The notes under the pieces were generated by a model, which saw nothing but the letters and a program-made list of their open reading frames with translations, did no database searches and had not been told where the DNA came from. The position numbers were made by a program, and so were the translations under genes. From Rhizobiaceae bacterium (GTDB taxonomy: Bacteria; Pseudomonadota; Alphaproteobacteria; Rhizobiales; Rhizobiaceae), in the NCBI GenBank assembly GCA_029233925.1, contig JARGOX010000002.1:124001-188000 (forward strand): DNA of 64,000 nt. Reading direction: 5' to 3'. The stretch's first letter is position 1. Every line of letters begins with the position of its first letter. Shown one piece after another: positions 8,724-16,841 of the stretch.

Positions 8724-9760
8724 TGGTTCGACCCTTTCACGCCGAACAGCTGCGGCCCGGCAAGCTGGCCGCCAGAAGTTTGCCGGACAATGCTGCGACG
8801 ATCCTGCTGGGACTGGCAATGATCTGCGCTCTTGCATATGCCGCTAGAACCGTGGCGATCTGGCTGCATATGCCGACCATGATATCAGCAGTCCTGCTTG
8901 GCTATGGCGCAGCCTTTGTTCTCCCCGCCGAGTGGGCCATGCCCGGTGCAAATGTGGCAACAGGGCTGATGTTGCGGCTTGGTGTCGCCCTGCTCGGCCT
9001 GCGGATATCCTTTGATCAGATTGCAGCCCTGGGTCCAACGACGGCCATTGCCATTCCGCTCATCATGGCCGCGACAATTCTGTCGGTAACCCTTTTGTGC
9101 AAACGCTTTCTGGGGGACCCCTCCTTCGGACTGCTGGCCGGCGGCGCGATCGCCATTTGCGGGGCCTCGGCAGCCATGGCCCTGTCGAGCGTTCTGCCTG
9201 CAAACCCGCGCAGCAGGGCCTCTACACTGCTGGTGGTGATCTGCGTGACCGCCCTGAGCACGATTGCCATGCTGCTCTACCCGCTGCTTGTTCCGGCGTT
9301 GGGACTGAGTGACTTCTCGGCCGGTGTGTTGCTTGGCGCCTCTATCCACGACGTGGCGCAGGTCGTGGGGGCCGGATACACGCTGTCGGATGCCGTTGGC
9401 GAGAATGCCATTATCGTGAAACTTTACCGCGTGGCATTGCTCGCCCCCATTCTGGCGATCATCCAGGTGACGCAAATCGGAAGCAGGACGGAGGGTGGAC
9501 GCGCGTCATGGCCATTGCCACCCTGGTTTGTGGTGGTGTTTGCGGGCCTGTGCATCACCAATTCATTGTGGGTAGTGCCCGGGATTGTCATCGCCAAGGC
9601 CGGTGACCTATCGTCGTTTTTTCTGCTCGCCGCAGTGACCGCACTTGGGTTCAAGACCTCATGGCGCAGTCTCAGTGCAGCCGGTGTTGTGCCCATCGTG
9701 ATCATGGTCGCCGGCAGCCTGCTGATTCTGGCCTTGTCCCTGCTGCTGGTGCTGCCGTGA
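8723..9760 (+). CDS. YeiH-family putative anion exporter (UPF0324)
   Basis: A 345-residue integral membrane protein with about ten hydrophobic helices. Family marks are 'MLRLGVALLGLRISFDQI' and 'AICGASAAMALSSVLP', then 'GASIHDVAQVVGAGYTLSDAVGENAIIVKLYRVALLAP', which is diagnostic for YeiH proteins. The ATG at 8723 overlaps the dioxygenase TAA by one base, indicating coupled translation. YeiH proteins are annotated as putative sulfate exporters because of their co-occurrence with sulfonate metabolism; transport has rarely been tested. Its presence hints that the pathway releases an inorganic anion such as sulfite, but this is an inference. Confidence 0.87.
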   Translation: MVRPFHAEQLRPGKLAARSLPDNAATILLGLAMICALAYAARTVAIWLHMPTMISAVLLGYGAAFVLPAEWAMPGANVATGLMLRLGVALLGLRISFDQIAALGPTTAIAIPLIMAATILSVTLLCKRFLGDPSFGLLAGGAIAICGASAAMALSSVLPANPRSRASTLLVVICVTALSTIAMLLYPLLVPALGLSDFSAGVLLGASIHDVAQVVGAGYTLSDAVGENAIIVKLYRVALLAPILAIIQVTQIGSRTEGGRASWPLPPWFVVVFAGLCITNSLWVVPGIVIAKAGDLSSFFLLAAVTALGFKTSWRSLSAAGVVPIVIMVAGSLLILALSLLLVLP

Positions 9761-9844
9761 AAAGAGCAACGGGATGAGCCATGTCCGAGAATGCGATGGA
9801 CCAGATGCCCATTCGACCAGTCCGTATCCAAGGGAGGAAAGAAG

Positions 9845-10720
9845 ATGAATCCAGTCATGCTGACCTGCGCCGTCACAGGCAATTTCACCACGCGTGCGCA
9901 AAACCCCAACCTGCCGATCACGCCAAAGGAGATCGCGCGTGATTGTCTTGATGCTGCCAAGGCGGGGGCCGCCATCGTTCATATCCACGTGCGTGATCCC
10001 GAAACGCAAGAACCATCCATGGCGGTCCCCCTGTACCGCGAAGTGGTTGAACGCATCCGCGATGAAAACAGTGATCTTGTCATCAATCTGACCGCAGGTC
10101 CGGGAGGACGCTATCACCCTTCAGACGACAATCCGGCCATTGCGGGTCCGCGAACCAATCTGCTGCCTGCCGAAAAGCGCATGGAGCATGTTCTGGACAT
10201 CCGCCCGGACATTGCAACGCTTGATCTCAACACGATGGTCTTTGGCAATGAAGTGGTCATCAATACGCTCGACAGCATCAGAACCATGGCCCATGCCATG
10301 CACAATGCCGGTGTGCGTCCTGAACTGGAGCTGTTCGATTCCGGCGACATTGCCATTCTGCACCAATTGATCAGGGAAGGCACGATCGGGCCGGAACCCC
10401 TTTGCTCCATCGTGATGGGCGTCAATTACGGCTTTCGACCGTCACCCGAAACATTGCTCTATGCGCGCGGCCAGTTGCCGCCCGGCGCCATATGGACAGG
10501 TTTCGCCACCAGTCGCTGGGCTTTTCCCATGGTGGCGCTGGCAGCGGCAGCCGGGGGACACACAAGAATCGGACTGGAGGATGCGGTCTACCTGTCACGG
10601 GGACAACTGGCACCATCCAATGCAGCCATGGTCACTAAAGCCGCCCGGATATTGGACGATCTGGGCTATGAGCGCGCCACGTCAAAAACCGTGCGGCAGT
10701 CGCTGGCGCTCGCGCGTTGA
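9845..10720 (+). CDS. BKACE-family beta-keto acid cleavage enzyme (DUF849)
   Basis: A 291-residue TIM-barrel protein of the 3-keto-5-aminohexanoate cleavage enzyme family. The zinc ligands in 'AAIVHIHVRDP' (two His) are present, as are 'LTAGPG' and the late 'GGHTRIGLEDA' carrying the conserved Glu. These enzymes condense a beta-keto acid with acetyl-CoA, giving acetoacetate and a CoA ester. A GGGAGGAAAG ribosome site precedes the ATG at 9845. It is the last gene in the same direction as the TRAP and dioxygenase genes, 84 bp after the exporter. It probably processes a beta-keto acid from ring cleavage; which one cannot be told from sequence. Confidence 0.9.
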   Translation: MNPVMLTCAVTGNFTTRAQNPNLPITPKEIARDCLDAAKAGAAIVHIHVRDPETQEPSMAVPLYREVVERIRDENSDLVINLTAGPGGRYHPSDDNPAIAGPRTNLLPAEKRMEHVLDIRPDIATLDLNTMVFGNEVVINTLDSIRTMAHAMHNAGVRPELELFDSGDIAILHQLIREGTIGPEPLCSIVMGVNYGFRPSPETLLYARGQLPPGAIWTGFATSRWAFPMVALAAAAGGHTRIGLEDAVYLSRGQLAPSNAAMVTKAARILDDLGYERATSKTVRQSLALAR

Positions 10721-10924
10721 TGCGCAGATAACAGCGGGCGAACAAAGGGCTCATTTCAGGAAGACAGTTTTCGCAGCAGATTCGGCGGACAGTGCTTTGC
10801 ACTTGCTTAGCCGTTCTGCCTTGCGCAAATCATCTGCAATGCATAGTTATTCGTATGCACTGATCGGCGGCGTTTATCCGCTGTCAATCATCGGTCAAAC
10901 CTGAAACCGGGCTGAACTCTTGAA

Positions 10925-11563
10925 ATGACGGAAACCAAAAAAAAGCCTGCAAGGCCGCCAAATGCAAGACTTGCATCAGCCTGGAAGGCCATCCGATCCA
11001 TACCGGCTTCTGCGGAGATGATGGTTCTTGCACTTTTGCTGGGTATTCTGGGCGCCTGGGGCTTTGCCACAATTTCCGGACTGCGCAACACGGTCGATAA
11101 AATGGAGTCCGCACTGATCTCCACCCAGCAGCAGGGTGCGGCTCTGACGGCCCGCGTTACCGCACAGGAAAAGGCGATTGCCGACCTGACTTCAGAGCTG
11201 CAATTGCGCGTCAGTGGTGATGTGTCGACGCTGCAGCAGCAATATATCGGTGCGGCTTCAGCCCGACTGCAGGAAACAGTGGCACGGGAGATCGCTGCCC
11301 TTGGAACATCGGGCTTCCGGTTCTCCATGGTGGAATTTGATCGGCGGTCCTGCGCCGAAGGCGGCGTTTTCTCCGGCGAACTTGCCGACGGCTCCCGGCA
11401 AAACCAGCCCTTTGATGCAAACCGCATGGTCGAGATTCAGGAATCCAGCGAGGATGTGCGCGGCATTCCCTTCTATCCGGTGAAAATAAACGGCAATTAT
11501 GTGCAGTCAAACGGTGGGCGGGCGATTTACCGCCATGGCAGCATGCGGATCGAGTGTAACTAG
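10925..11563 (+). CDS. Hypothetical single-pass membrane protein with coiled coil
   Basis: A 212-residue protein not assigned to a family. It has a basic, Pro-rich N-terminus (about 30 residues), one hydrophobic helix at roughly 32-53, and a heptad-like Gln/Ala/Glu-rich segment at 55-125 likely to form a coiled coil. A C-terminal globular domain with two cysteines (RSCAEGG and the terminal RIECN) may form a disulfide. The layout suggests a type II inner-membrane protein with a periplasmic C-domain. It lies upstream of the cardiolipin synthase gene, separated by about 140 bp. Upstream, 10721-10924 holds no gene. Confidence 0.7.
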   Translation: MTETKKKPARPPNARLASAWKAIRSIPASAEMMVLALLLGILGAWGFATISGLRNTVDKMESALISTQQQGAALTARVTAQEKAIADLTSELQLRVSGDVSTLQQQYIGAASARLQETVAREIAALGTSGFRFSMVEFDRRSCAEGGVFSGELADGSRQNQPFDANRMVEIQESSEDVRGIPFYPVKINGNYVQSNGGRAIYRHGSMRIECN

Positions 11564-11701
11564 AGCTATTGCTCTCATCAAAATCGCGACCGCTGCGCCG
11601 ACGCTTGTCGATTGGACAAAGGCCGAAGAATTGCCATAGTGGCGATGCCGTTTTTGCTGCCGCCCATTTTCGCTAACAATGGGTGGCTCTGGAGAGCCTC
11701 G

Positions 11702-13129
11702 ATGCTGATTCCACTGCATTTTGTGATACAGGCGCTGCTCATCCTGCGGGTGTTGCTGCGGCGGCACCGCGCGCCGATTTCGCGCCTTGCCTGGATTGTG
11801 GTTATTCTGGCGCTGCCCATCATCGGCATCATGGCCTATCTGCTGCTGGGCGAAACCAATATCGGCAGAAAACGTGTCGAACGCATGAAACGGGTTCTGG
11901 CACAATTGCCTGATTTCACCGATACGCCCGGTCTGGAGGCCGTCTCGGCCTGGCCGCACATTCCCGAACAGCACGCTCCGCTGTTCAAGGTCGGCCAATC
12001 GATCAGCGGTTTTGAGCCAGTGGCAGGCAATCTGGCAAGGCTGACACGGGATTCTGATGCCGCCATCAGCGCCATGGTGGCCGATATTGACGCGGCGAAA
12101 GACCACGTACACCTGTTGTTTTATATCTGGTTGCCGGACGGCAATGGTACGCGCATAGCCGAGGCATTGAAGCGTGCCGCATCACGTGGTGTGACCTGCC
12201 GCGCCATGGTCGATGATCTCGGCTCACGCACATTGGTGCAATCCGATCTGTGGCAGGAGATGGAAGCTTCCGGCATCCGGCTGGCGCGGGCGCTGCCGGT
12301 GGGCAATCCGCTGCTGCGGGTGTTCAATGGCCGAATCGATCTGCGCAATCACCGCAAGATCCTGGTGATCGACAATGAGATCACCTATTGCGGCAGTCAG
12401 AATTGCGCCGACCCGCAATTCCTGCCCAAGGCAAAATACGCCCCCTGGGTGGATTGTGTCATGCGTTTCGAAGGCCCCATTGTACGGCAAAACCAATATG
12501 TCTTCGCCGCAGACTGGATGGCCGAGGTCAATGAAGACCTGTCCGCACTGCTCAAAGCACCTGTCGCGTCAGCGCAGACCGGTTTTCCGGCGCAGGTTAT
12601 CGCCAGTGGTCCGACGGCGCGCTTTTCCGCCATGCCGGAAATGTTCGAGACGCTGATGTATAGCGCCCAGCGGGAATTGTTCATCACCACACCCTATTAT
12701 GTCCCGATCGAATCCATGCAGGCAGCTCTTTGCGCCGCCGCCAATCGGGGCATCGACACGACCATCATATTGCCGCAACGCAATGATGATTTTGCCGTGG
12801 GGGCGACCAGTCGCAGCTATTATGAAGAGCTGCTGGACGCCGGAGTGAAGATCCATGAATTCGGCGGTGGCCTGCTGCACGCCAAGACGATGACCATTGA
12901 TGGCGATGTGACGCTGATCGGCTCTGCCAATATGGACCGGCGCAGTTTTGATCTGAACTATGAAAACAATATCCTGCTGCATGACAGGAATATCACCGAG
13001 CAGATGCGCCAGCGGCAGGAAAGCTATCTGGCCGATTGCAGGCAGGTGAGCGTGGCGGAAGTCGCGGCCTGGCCCTGGCATCACCGCCTGTGGAACAATA
13101 CAATGGCCATCCTCGGACCGGTGTTGTGA
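11702..13129 (+). CDS. cls: Cardiolipin synthase (phospholipase D superfamily, ClsA type)
   Basis: A phospholipase D-type synthase with two N-terminal membrane helices and both HKD catalytic motifs: 'NHRKILVIDNE' near residue 218 followed by 'GSQNCADP', and 'LHAKTMTIDGD' near 393 followed by 'GSANMDRRSFDLNYE'. It joins two phosphatidylglycerols (or PG plus another head group) to make cardiolipin at the inner membrane. The start at 11702 (ATG, GGAG seven bases upstream) gives 475 residues, close to the usual 480. An ATG at 11645 would add 19 residues and cannot be excluded. It appears complete and monocistronic. Confidence 0.92.
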   Translation: MLIPLHFVIQALLILRVLLRRHRAPISRLAWIVVILALPIIGIMAYLLLGETNIGRKRVERMKRVLAQLPDFTDTPGLEAVSAWPHIPEQHAPLFKVGQSISGFEPVAGNLARLTRDSDAAISAMVADIDAAKDHVHLLFYIWLPDGNGTRIAEALKRAASRGVTCRAMVDDLGSRTLVQSDLWQEMEASGIRLARALPVGNPLLRVFNGRIDLRNHRKILVIDNEITYCGSQNCADPQFLPKAKYAPWVDCVMRFEGPIVRQNQYVFAADWMAEVNEDLSALLKAPVASAQTGFPAQVIASGPTARFSAMPEMFETLMYSAQRELFITTPYYVPIESMQAALCAAANRGIDTTIILPQRNDDFAVGATSRSYYEELLDAGVKIHEFGGGLLHAKTMTIDGDVTLIGSANMDRRSFDLNYENNILLHDRNITEQMRQRQESYLADCRQVSVAEVAAWPWHHRLWNNTMAILGPVL

Positions 13130-13309
13130 TCCCGCAGGGTTTTACAGCACTTGTCCCCACATATGCGGGCTGCCCTTTGCAGTGCAGGATTGAAGTGCAG
13201 TGACCGGCAGATCGGCATTTCCCGGAAGAAGCATTTGCAAGGTTGCAGCCCCAGCGACTACACTATGGACTTTATGCATTTCCGCGCATTCCAGAGGCAA
13301 GATTTACTG

Positions 13310-13663
13310 ATGAAGACAATTACACGCACGATTTTGATAGGCCTGTTGCTCGCCCTTTTTGCCGTTCAGGCGCCTGCGGCCGGCACCAAGATGACAGCAA
13401 CGGAGATCACCAAGGAAATTGTCGGCAAGAAGCTGGGCTATTCGGGCGCTTTCTCCGGCAATCTTTTGTACGCCAGGAACGGCAAGTTCAATTACACGGC
13501 CAAAGGCAAAGCCTTCAAGGGAACCTGGCGCTTCAAGCGCAACAGAATGTGCACCATTTTGAACAACAAATTCCGCAAGGGAATCGAATCGTGTTTTGAC
13601 TGGGTGAGAGTCAAGCCGGGCCGGTATCGTACAAGCCTTGGTTATAAAGTCTGGCGACGCTGA
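13310..13663 (+). CDS. Small secreted hypothetical protein
   Basis: A 117-residue protein with a good Sec signal peptide (MKTITRTILIGLLLALFAVQ, cleavage likely after APAAG). The mature part is basic and rich in Lys, Arg and aromatic residues. A 'G.F.GNLLYARNGKFNYTAKGKAFKGTWRFK' region looks like a small beta-rich periplasmic fold, and two cysteines (RMCTIL, ESCFDW) may form a disulfide. No family was recognised with confidence. The ATG at 13310 was chosen because it places the signal peptide at the N-terminus; an upstream in-frame reading from 13151 would bury it. Confidence 0.68.
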   Translation: MKTITRTILIGLLLALFAVQAPAAGTKMTATEITKEIVGKKLGYSGAFSGNLLYARNGKFNYTAKGKAFKGTWRFKRNRMCTILNNKFRKGIESCFDWVRVKPGRYRTSLGYKVWRR

Positions 13664-13735
13664 CCGGGTGAACATGATGCGGCAGAAGGCGGGCCTGAAT
13701 GATGAATATACCGGACCGGCTCCTTTAGAGCATGG

Positions 13736-14635
13736 TTATATCAAGGTGATATCCGGCGCATTGTTGAGTTCGGCGCGAAGCCATCGTTCAAAGGCGCGCA
13801 CGCTGTTTGATTTATGGGCGTATTGTCCGGTCACGAACCAATAGGCATCGCCCGTGCGATAGCGATCCGGGAAGGGAGCGACCAGGCGCTCGAAGGCCAG
13901 TGCATCGCCAGCCAGCGTCTCCCAGGCCAGGAAAACGCCCTGCCCGGCAATGGCCGCATCGAGGCACAGGGAGGCGTCGGAAAAGACCGGGCCATTGCCA
14001 AGGATACTGTCATCGAGCCCATTGGGGCCCAGCCATGTGTTCCAGCCGAACATCGCCTCGGGATCGCGAATGATGGGCACATTGGCAAGATCGGCCGGCG
14101 TCTTGATTTGACGCGCCAGGGCCGGGCTGCACACCGGGAATATCCTTTGATCCAGCAGCTTTTCGGCCGTCACCCCCGGCCATGAGCCTTTGCCAACGCG
14201 GATGCAGATATCGACATCAGCGATGCCCGGATCCACCAGCCCGACGGTGGCATCAACACGCACGCGGATATCCGGATGCGCCTCATTGAACCGCTTCAGC
14301 CGCCAGACCAGCCACTTGCTGGCAAAGACCGGTGCAACCGATACGGTCAGCCTGTTTTCATCACTGTTTTCCGCCAGGCTGATTGCTGCGGACAATTCAC
14401 CCATGCCGCGTGTCAGATGGCGCAGGACGCCCTGGCCAAGATCCGTTAGTACAAGGCCTTTGGGCCGACGCTCAAAAAGCGTGCGCCCAAGCTGTCTTTC
14501 GGTTTTCTGAATTTGCTGGCTGATGGCGCCGATGGTCACGCCGATGTCCTCGGCTGCAAGGCGCAGGCTTCCAAGCCGCCCGACCGCCTCAATCGCACGC
14601 AAACCACCCAGACTGACCCGGTTGAGATTTCTCAT
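13736..14635 (-). CDS. LysR-family regulator, GcvA-like
   Basis: A 299-residue LysR protein that looks complete. The N-terminal HTH reads 'LGGLRAIEAVGRLGSLRLAAEDIGVTIGAISQQIQ', the pattern of the GcvA subgroup, followed by 'LGRTLFERRPKGLVLTDLG'. The effector domain has the GcvA-like 'DVDICIRVGKGSWPGVTAEKLL' and 'IIRDPEAMFGWNTWL' segments. It is divergent from a small gene at 14686 with only 50 bp between the starts, so that gene is its most likely target, together with autoregulation. The effector is unknown. Confidence 0.9.
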   Translation of the reverse strand: MRNLNRVSLGGLRAIEAVGRLGSLRLAAEDIGVTIGAISQQIQKTERQLGRTLFERRPKGLVLTDLGQGVLRHLTRGMGELSAAISLAENSDENRLTVSVAPVFASKWLVWRLKRFNEAHPDIRVRVDATVGLVDPGIADVDICIRVGKGSWPGVTAEKLLDQRIFPVCSPALARQIKTPADLANVPIIRDPEAMFGWNTWLGPNGLDDSILGNGPVFSDASLCLDAAIAGQGVFLAWETLAGDALAFERLVAPFPDRYRTGDAYWFVTGQYAHKSNSVRAFERWLRAELNNAPDITLI

Positions 14636-14685
14636 ATAGTCTGACTATAGCCTCATTCAGATTTTCTCGATTTAAACAGGCACCT

Positions 14686-14904
14686 TTGCATGGTTTTAAT
14701 ATACCCATGCTTAAACATTCATCAACCCGTACCCCATCCTTCCTTTCCACCGTTCTGGCGCGCTTCATGCAAGGCAGTGCGCGGCAGCCGGTCTGGTGCA
14801 GCGACCCTCTGGCCCATCCCGACATCAAGAGAATGACCCTGCAGCAAGTGGCAGACCTGCCGCTTGATCCCGCAGACGTCGCTGCCTGTGGCGATGAACA
14901 GTGA
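14686..14904 (+). CDS. Small conserved-looking protein divergent from LysR gene
   Basis: A 72-residue reading frame (or 65 residues from the second ATG at 14707) starting 50 bp from the divergent LysR gene. The C-terminal half ('DPLAHPDIKRMTLQQVADLPLDPADVA') faintly resembles the C-terminal helical pattern of DUF1127/YjiS-like small proteins, but it lacks their Arg-rich core, so no family is claimed. No strong ribosome site is visible. Position and a coding-like composition support it; it could still be a chance frame. Confidence 0.5.
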   Translation: MHGFNIPMLKHSSTRTPSFLSTVLARFMQGSARQPVWCSDPLAHPDIKRMTLQQVADLPLDPADVAACGDEQ

Positions 14905-15011
14905 ATTGGAACCTACACACGGGCATTTTTGAACCGCATTTTCCGCTGCTTTAAACACTCTTGTAGGCCATTCCGTTCAACATATTTGAACAGAGAACCC
15001 TTGTGAGAAAA

Positions 15012-15027
15012 GTACCATTTATGGTAC
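15012..15027. promoter_or_regulatory. Palindromic operator-like site upstream of XRE gene
   Basis: GTACCAT-TT-ATGGTAC is a perfect 7-bp inverted repeat with a 2-base centre. It lies 137 bp before the start of the XRE-type gene at 15164. Short perfect palindromes of this kind are typical binding sites of dimeric XRE antitoxins, so autoregulation is a reasonable inference. Confidence 0.45.
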
Positions 15028-15091
15028 ATATTCTTATGCGTGTTCCAATGCGATACCGGCAGGGCCTTTTATCAGAAACAGAAAAGTGACC

Positions 15092-15129
15092 GTTCGTGAT
15101 TGGCTGCTACCGTTGGCCGGATCACGAAC
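15092..15129 (+). repeat. 9-bp inverted repeat (possible leader hairpin)
   Basis: GTTCGTGAT (15092-15100) and ATCACGAAC (15121-15129) are perfect complements with a 20-base spacer, ending 34 bp before the XRE start codon. It could form a leader hairpin or be a second bipartite operator. Confidence 0.4.
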
Positions 15130-15163
15130 TGGACGTCGCGGAGAAGAGAATGAGAGGCTTGCG

Positions 15164-15463
15164 ATGACCAAGAGCGCAGACATTGAAAAGGGAAAAGCCG
15201 GCCAGCTCTTCGAGGATTTCCTGAAAGACCAGGGCACCTATGATGAAACGACGGCGGTCGCCATCAAACGTGTCCTGGCGTTTCAGCTTGCTGCGGCCAT
15301 GAAGGAGCAGGACATTTCAAAAGTCGAGATGGCGAGGCGGCTTCAGACCAGCCGGTCGCAACTGGACCGACTTCTCGATCCGGAGAACGACACCGTGACG
15401 CTTTCAGCCTTGGCGCGGGCTGCAAAGGCTGTCGGGCGGAGCCTCAGTGTAGAACTGGTGTGA
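15164..15463 (+). CDS. XRE-family helix-turn-helix protein, antitoxin-like
   Basis: A 99-residue protein. The N-terminal 40 residues are a helical dimerisation segment ('LFEDFLKDQGTYDETTAVAIKRVLAFQLAAAM') and the C-terminal half is an HTH ('KVEMARRLQTSRSQLDRLLDPENDTVTLSALARAAKAVGRSLSVELV'). This pattern is typical of antitoxins paired with RelE/HigB-type toxins. The start at 15164 follows GAGAGG; an upstream frame from 15086 is less likely. No toxin gene is recognisable in the 260 bp upstream or downstream, so it appears to be an orphan antitoxin or stand-alone regulator. Two inverted repeats precede it. Confidence 0.8.
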   Translation: MTKSADIEKGKAGQLFEDFLKDQGTYDETTAVAIKRVLAFQLAAAMKEQDISKVEMARRLQTSRSQLDRLLDPENDTVTLSALARAAKAVGRSLSVELV

Positions 15464-15548
15464 ACACCATGGCCGACTGCCGATTTGCAGATCTCCCGAA
15501 GGCTCCCTGATAAACCGTAAAGCAGGTCAGAGGTGTTATCCTTCGCGA

Positions 15549-15896
15549 TCACAATTGATCAAGCGCGATCGCCAGGGCCAGATGGAGCGCCACGCACAGG
15601 CCAAACAGCAAAGCCCAGACGGGCTGGCCGGCGCCCACAAGCGCAGCGGTGCCAGCCGCAAAAATCGCGATTTTGAACACCAGCAAATTGGGCATGACCA
15701 GCCGGGCTTGCGCGTTTGGCGCTGCAAAACGTCCCCACAGGACAACAACAACCGCAACCAGGATGACGGGAATGATCCAGCGCGCAATGGCGTGGTCGGA
15801 CAGACGATATCCAAACAAGGCAACGGCTGCGAGCACCGACAGTTCAAGCAGAAACGCCATTGAGTGATTGATGATGACAAGAATGTTCATGGCCAA
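15549..15896 (-). CDS. YrdB/DUF2568 family membrane protein
   Basis: A 115-residue very hydrophobic protein with four predicted helices. 'LLELSVLAAVALFGY' near the N-terminus, 'VVVLWGRFAAPNA' in the middle loop and 'LVFKIAIFAAGTAALVGAGQPVWALLFG' are the features of the DUF2568 (YrdB) family. Its function is unknown. The ATG at 15896 is used; an ATG at 15890 (MNILV) is equally possible. It faces the XRE gene convergently, with 85 bp between the two stops, and nothing else is seen there. Confidence 0.75.
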   Translation of the reverse strand: MAMNILVIINHSMAFLLELSVLAAVALFGYRLSDHAIARWIIPVILVAVVVVLWGRFAAPNAQARLVMPNLLVFKIAIFAAGTAALVGAGQPVWALLFGLCVALHLALAIALDQL

Positions 15897-16028
15897 TCAT
15901 ACCATGGAAACGCGGGTAGGCATGAAAGCGCTCAAAGCGATTTGATCATGAAGCACCGTTGCACTGAATTCTCATAGTCGGTGAGATTTCATCGGGAGCT
16001 TCCATACGCGCCCTTCGGCCATCAATGT

Positions 16029-16358
16029 TCAGGCTCGCTCAAGGGTTGGTTTTTCTGTCCTGGTTGCAGAGGGAACAAAACGCTTCAGCCCTTTGGTGAT
16101 CTCAGATGCCCGTTCGTTGATTCTAGCAGCATCATAATTGGCCTGCATCCGCAGCCAGTTGTCCGCTGTGGAACCAAAGACCGCTTCCAACCGCACCGCC
16201 ATTTCCGGCGATATGGAAGCGGTATCGTTGTTGATCAGATTATTGAGGGTCTGACGGGCAACACCAAGATGCCTGGATGCATCTGTGACGGTAATTTCCA
16301 GCTCCTCAATCATGTTGCCAACCATATCTCCCGGTCGGCTTGGATTGTGCATCGTCAT
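16029..16358 (-). CDS. higA: HigA-family addiction module antitoxin
   Basis: A 109-residue HigA-type antitoxin. It starts with the hallmark 'HNPSRPGDMVGNMIEELEITVTDASRHLGVARQTLNNLIN' (leader plus HTH), followed by 'SISPEMAVRLEAVFGSTADNWLRMQANYDAARI', which is diagnostic for the family. It normally neutralises the mRNA-cleaving HigB toxin and represses the operon. The upstream higB is only a remnant (16370-16480), so this antitoxin seems orphaned. Its ATG lies 11 bp after the higB remnant stop, the usual operon arrangement. Confidence 0.9.
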   Translation of the reverse strand: MTMHNPSRPGDMVGNMIEELEITVTDASRHLGVARQTLNNLINNDTASISPEMAVRLEAVFGSTADNWLRMQANYDAARINERASEITKGLKRFVPSATRTEKPTLERA

Positions 16359-16369
16359 GGTTCTATTTC

Positions 16370-16480
16370 CTAATGGTAGTCTTCATAGTTCACGTCACCT
16401 GCTTTGCCGTTTTCAAACGTATGTTTAATGGCCAAACGTGCATTGGCAGTCCATGAGGTCTGCGGCGCGATATGTACCCA
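16370..16480 (-). pseudogene. C-terminal remnant of a HigB toxin gene
   Basis: Read on the minus strand just upstream of higA, the frame ending at 16370 encodes a peptide finishing NARLAIKHTFENGKAG followed by DVNYEDYH and a TAG stop. This matches the C-terminal strand and the 'YEDYH' end typical of HigB toxins. The frame is blocked by a TGA at about 16482, and no frame further upstream shows the RelE-fold N-terminus or a start. The toxin therefore appears truncated or frameshifted and inactive. The C-terminal match is seen; loss of function is inferred. Confidence 0.65.
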
Positions 16481-16535
16481 TCAAGCCTTCGCCACAGAAC
16501 TAGCGCTGTAACCGTGTCATTGCATTGGTCTGCCT

Positions 16536-16826
16536 TCAGCGGTGATCGGAGACGAATTTTTCCACGCTGCCGTATTTGGCTTTTATGCGGGCTTGAACCT
16601 GGCGCATCATGTCGCTCCCGCGTTCCGGCCATTCATGATGTTCAAACAACTGGCGAAGACCACCATATTTGTGGCGGGCTATGCCGTGGATTGCCTTTGC
16701 ATCCCATCCCGGCCCTCTTCTACCTGCGCTTTGGTCTTCGCTGCGCAGCTTCTCAGCGAACTGCAGCAACTCTTCCTTTCGGTTGCCTGGGATGCGAACA
16801 CATACTTTGATCGTTTGGTTTTCCAT
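16536..16826 (-). CDS. Small basic protein of unknown function
   Basis: A 96-residue protein starting MENQTIKVCVRIPGNRKEE. It is rich in charged residues, with a central 'RRGPGWDAKAIHGIARHKYGGLRQLFEHHEWPERGSDMMRQVQ' block and a C-terminal 'YGSVEKFV'. The beta-strand start followed by helices and the regular charge pattern look like a genuine folded protein, possibly nucleic-acid binding, but no family is recognised. The ATG at 16826 is 8 bases after GGAG. Immediately upstream are operator-like repeats (16842-16906). It lies between the higB remnant and the methyltransferase operon, in the opposite direction to the latter. Confidence 0.65.
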   Translation of the reverse strand: MENQTIKVCVRIPGNRKEELLQFAEKLRSEDQSAGRRGPGWDAKAIHGIARHKYGGLRQLFEHHEWPERGSDMMRQVQARIKAKYGSVEKFVSDHR

Positions 16827-16841
16827 GTCAATGCTCCATAG

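Noticed and set aside
14905-15163. Possible toxin gene upstream of the XRE antitoxin
   Set aside because: Only very short frames exist and none shows a RelE/HigB pattern.
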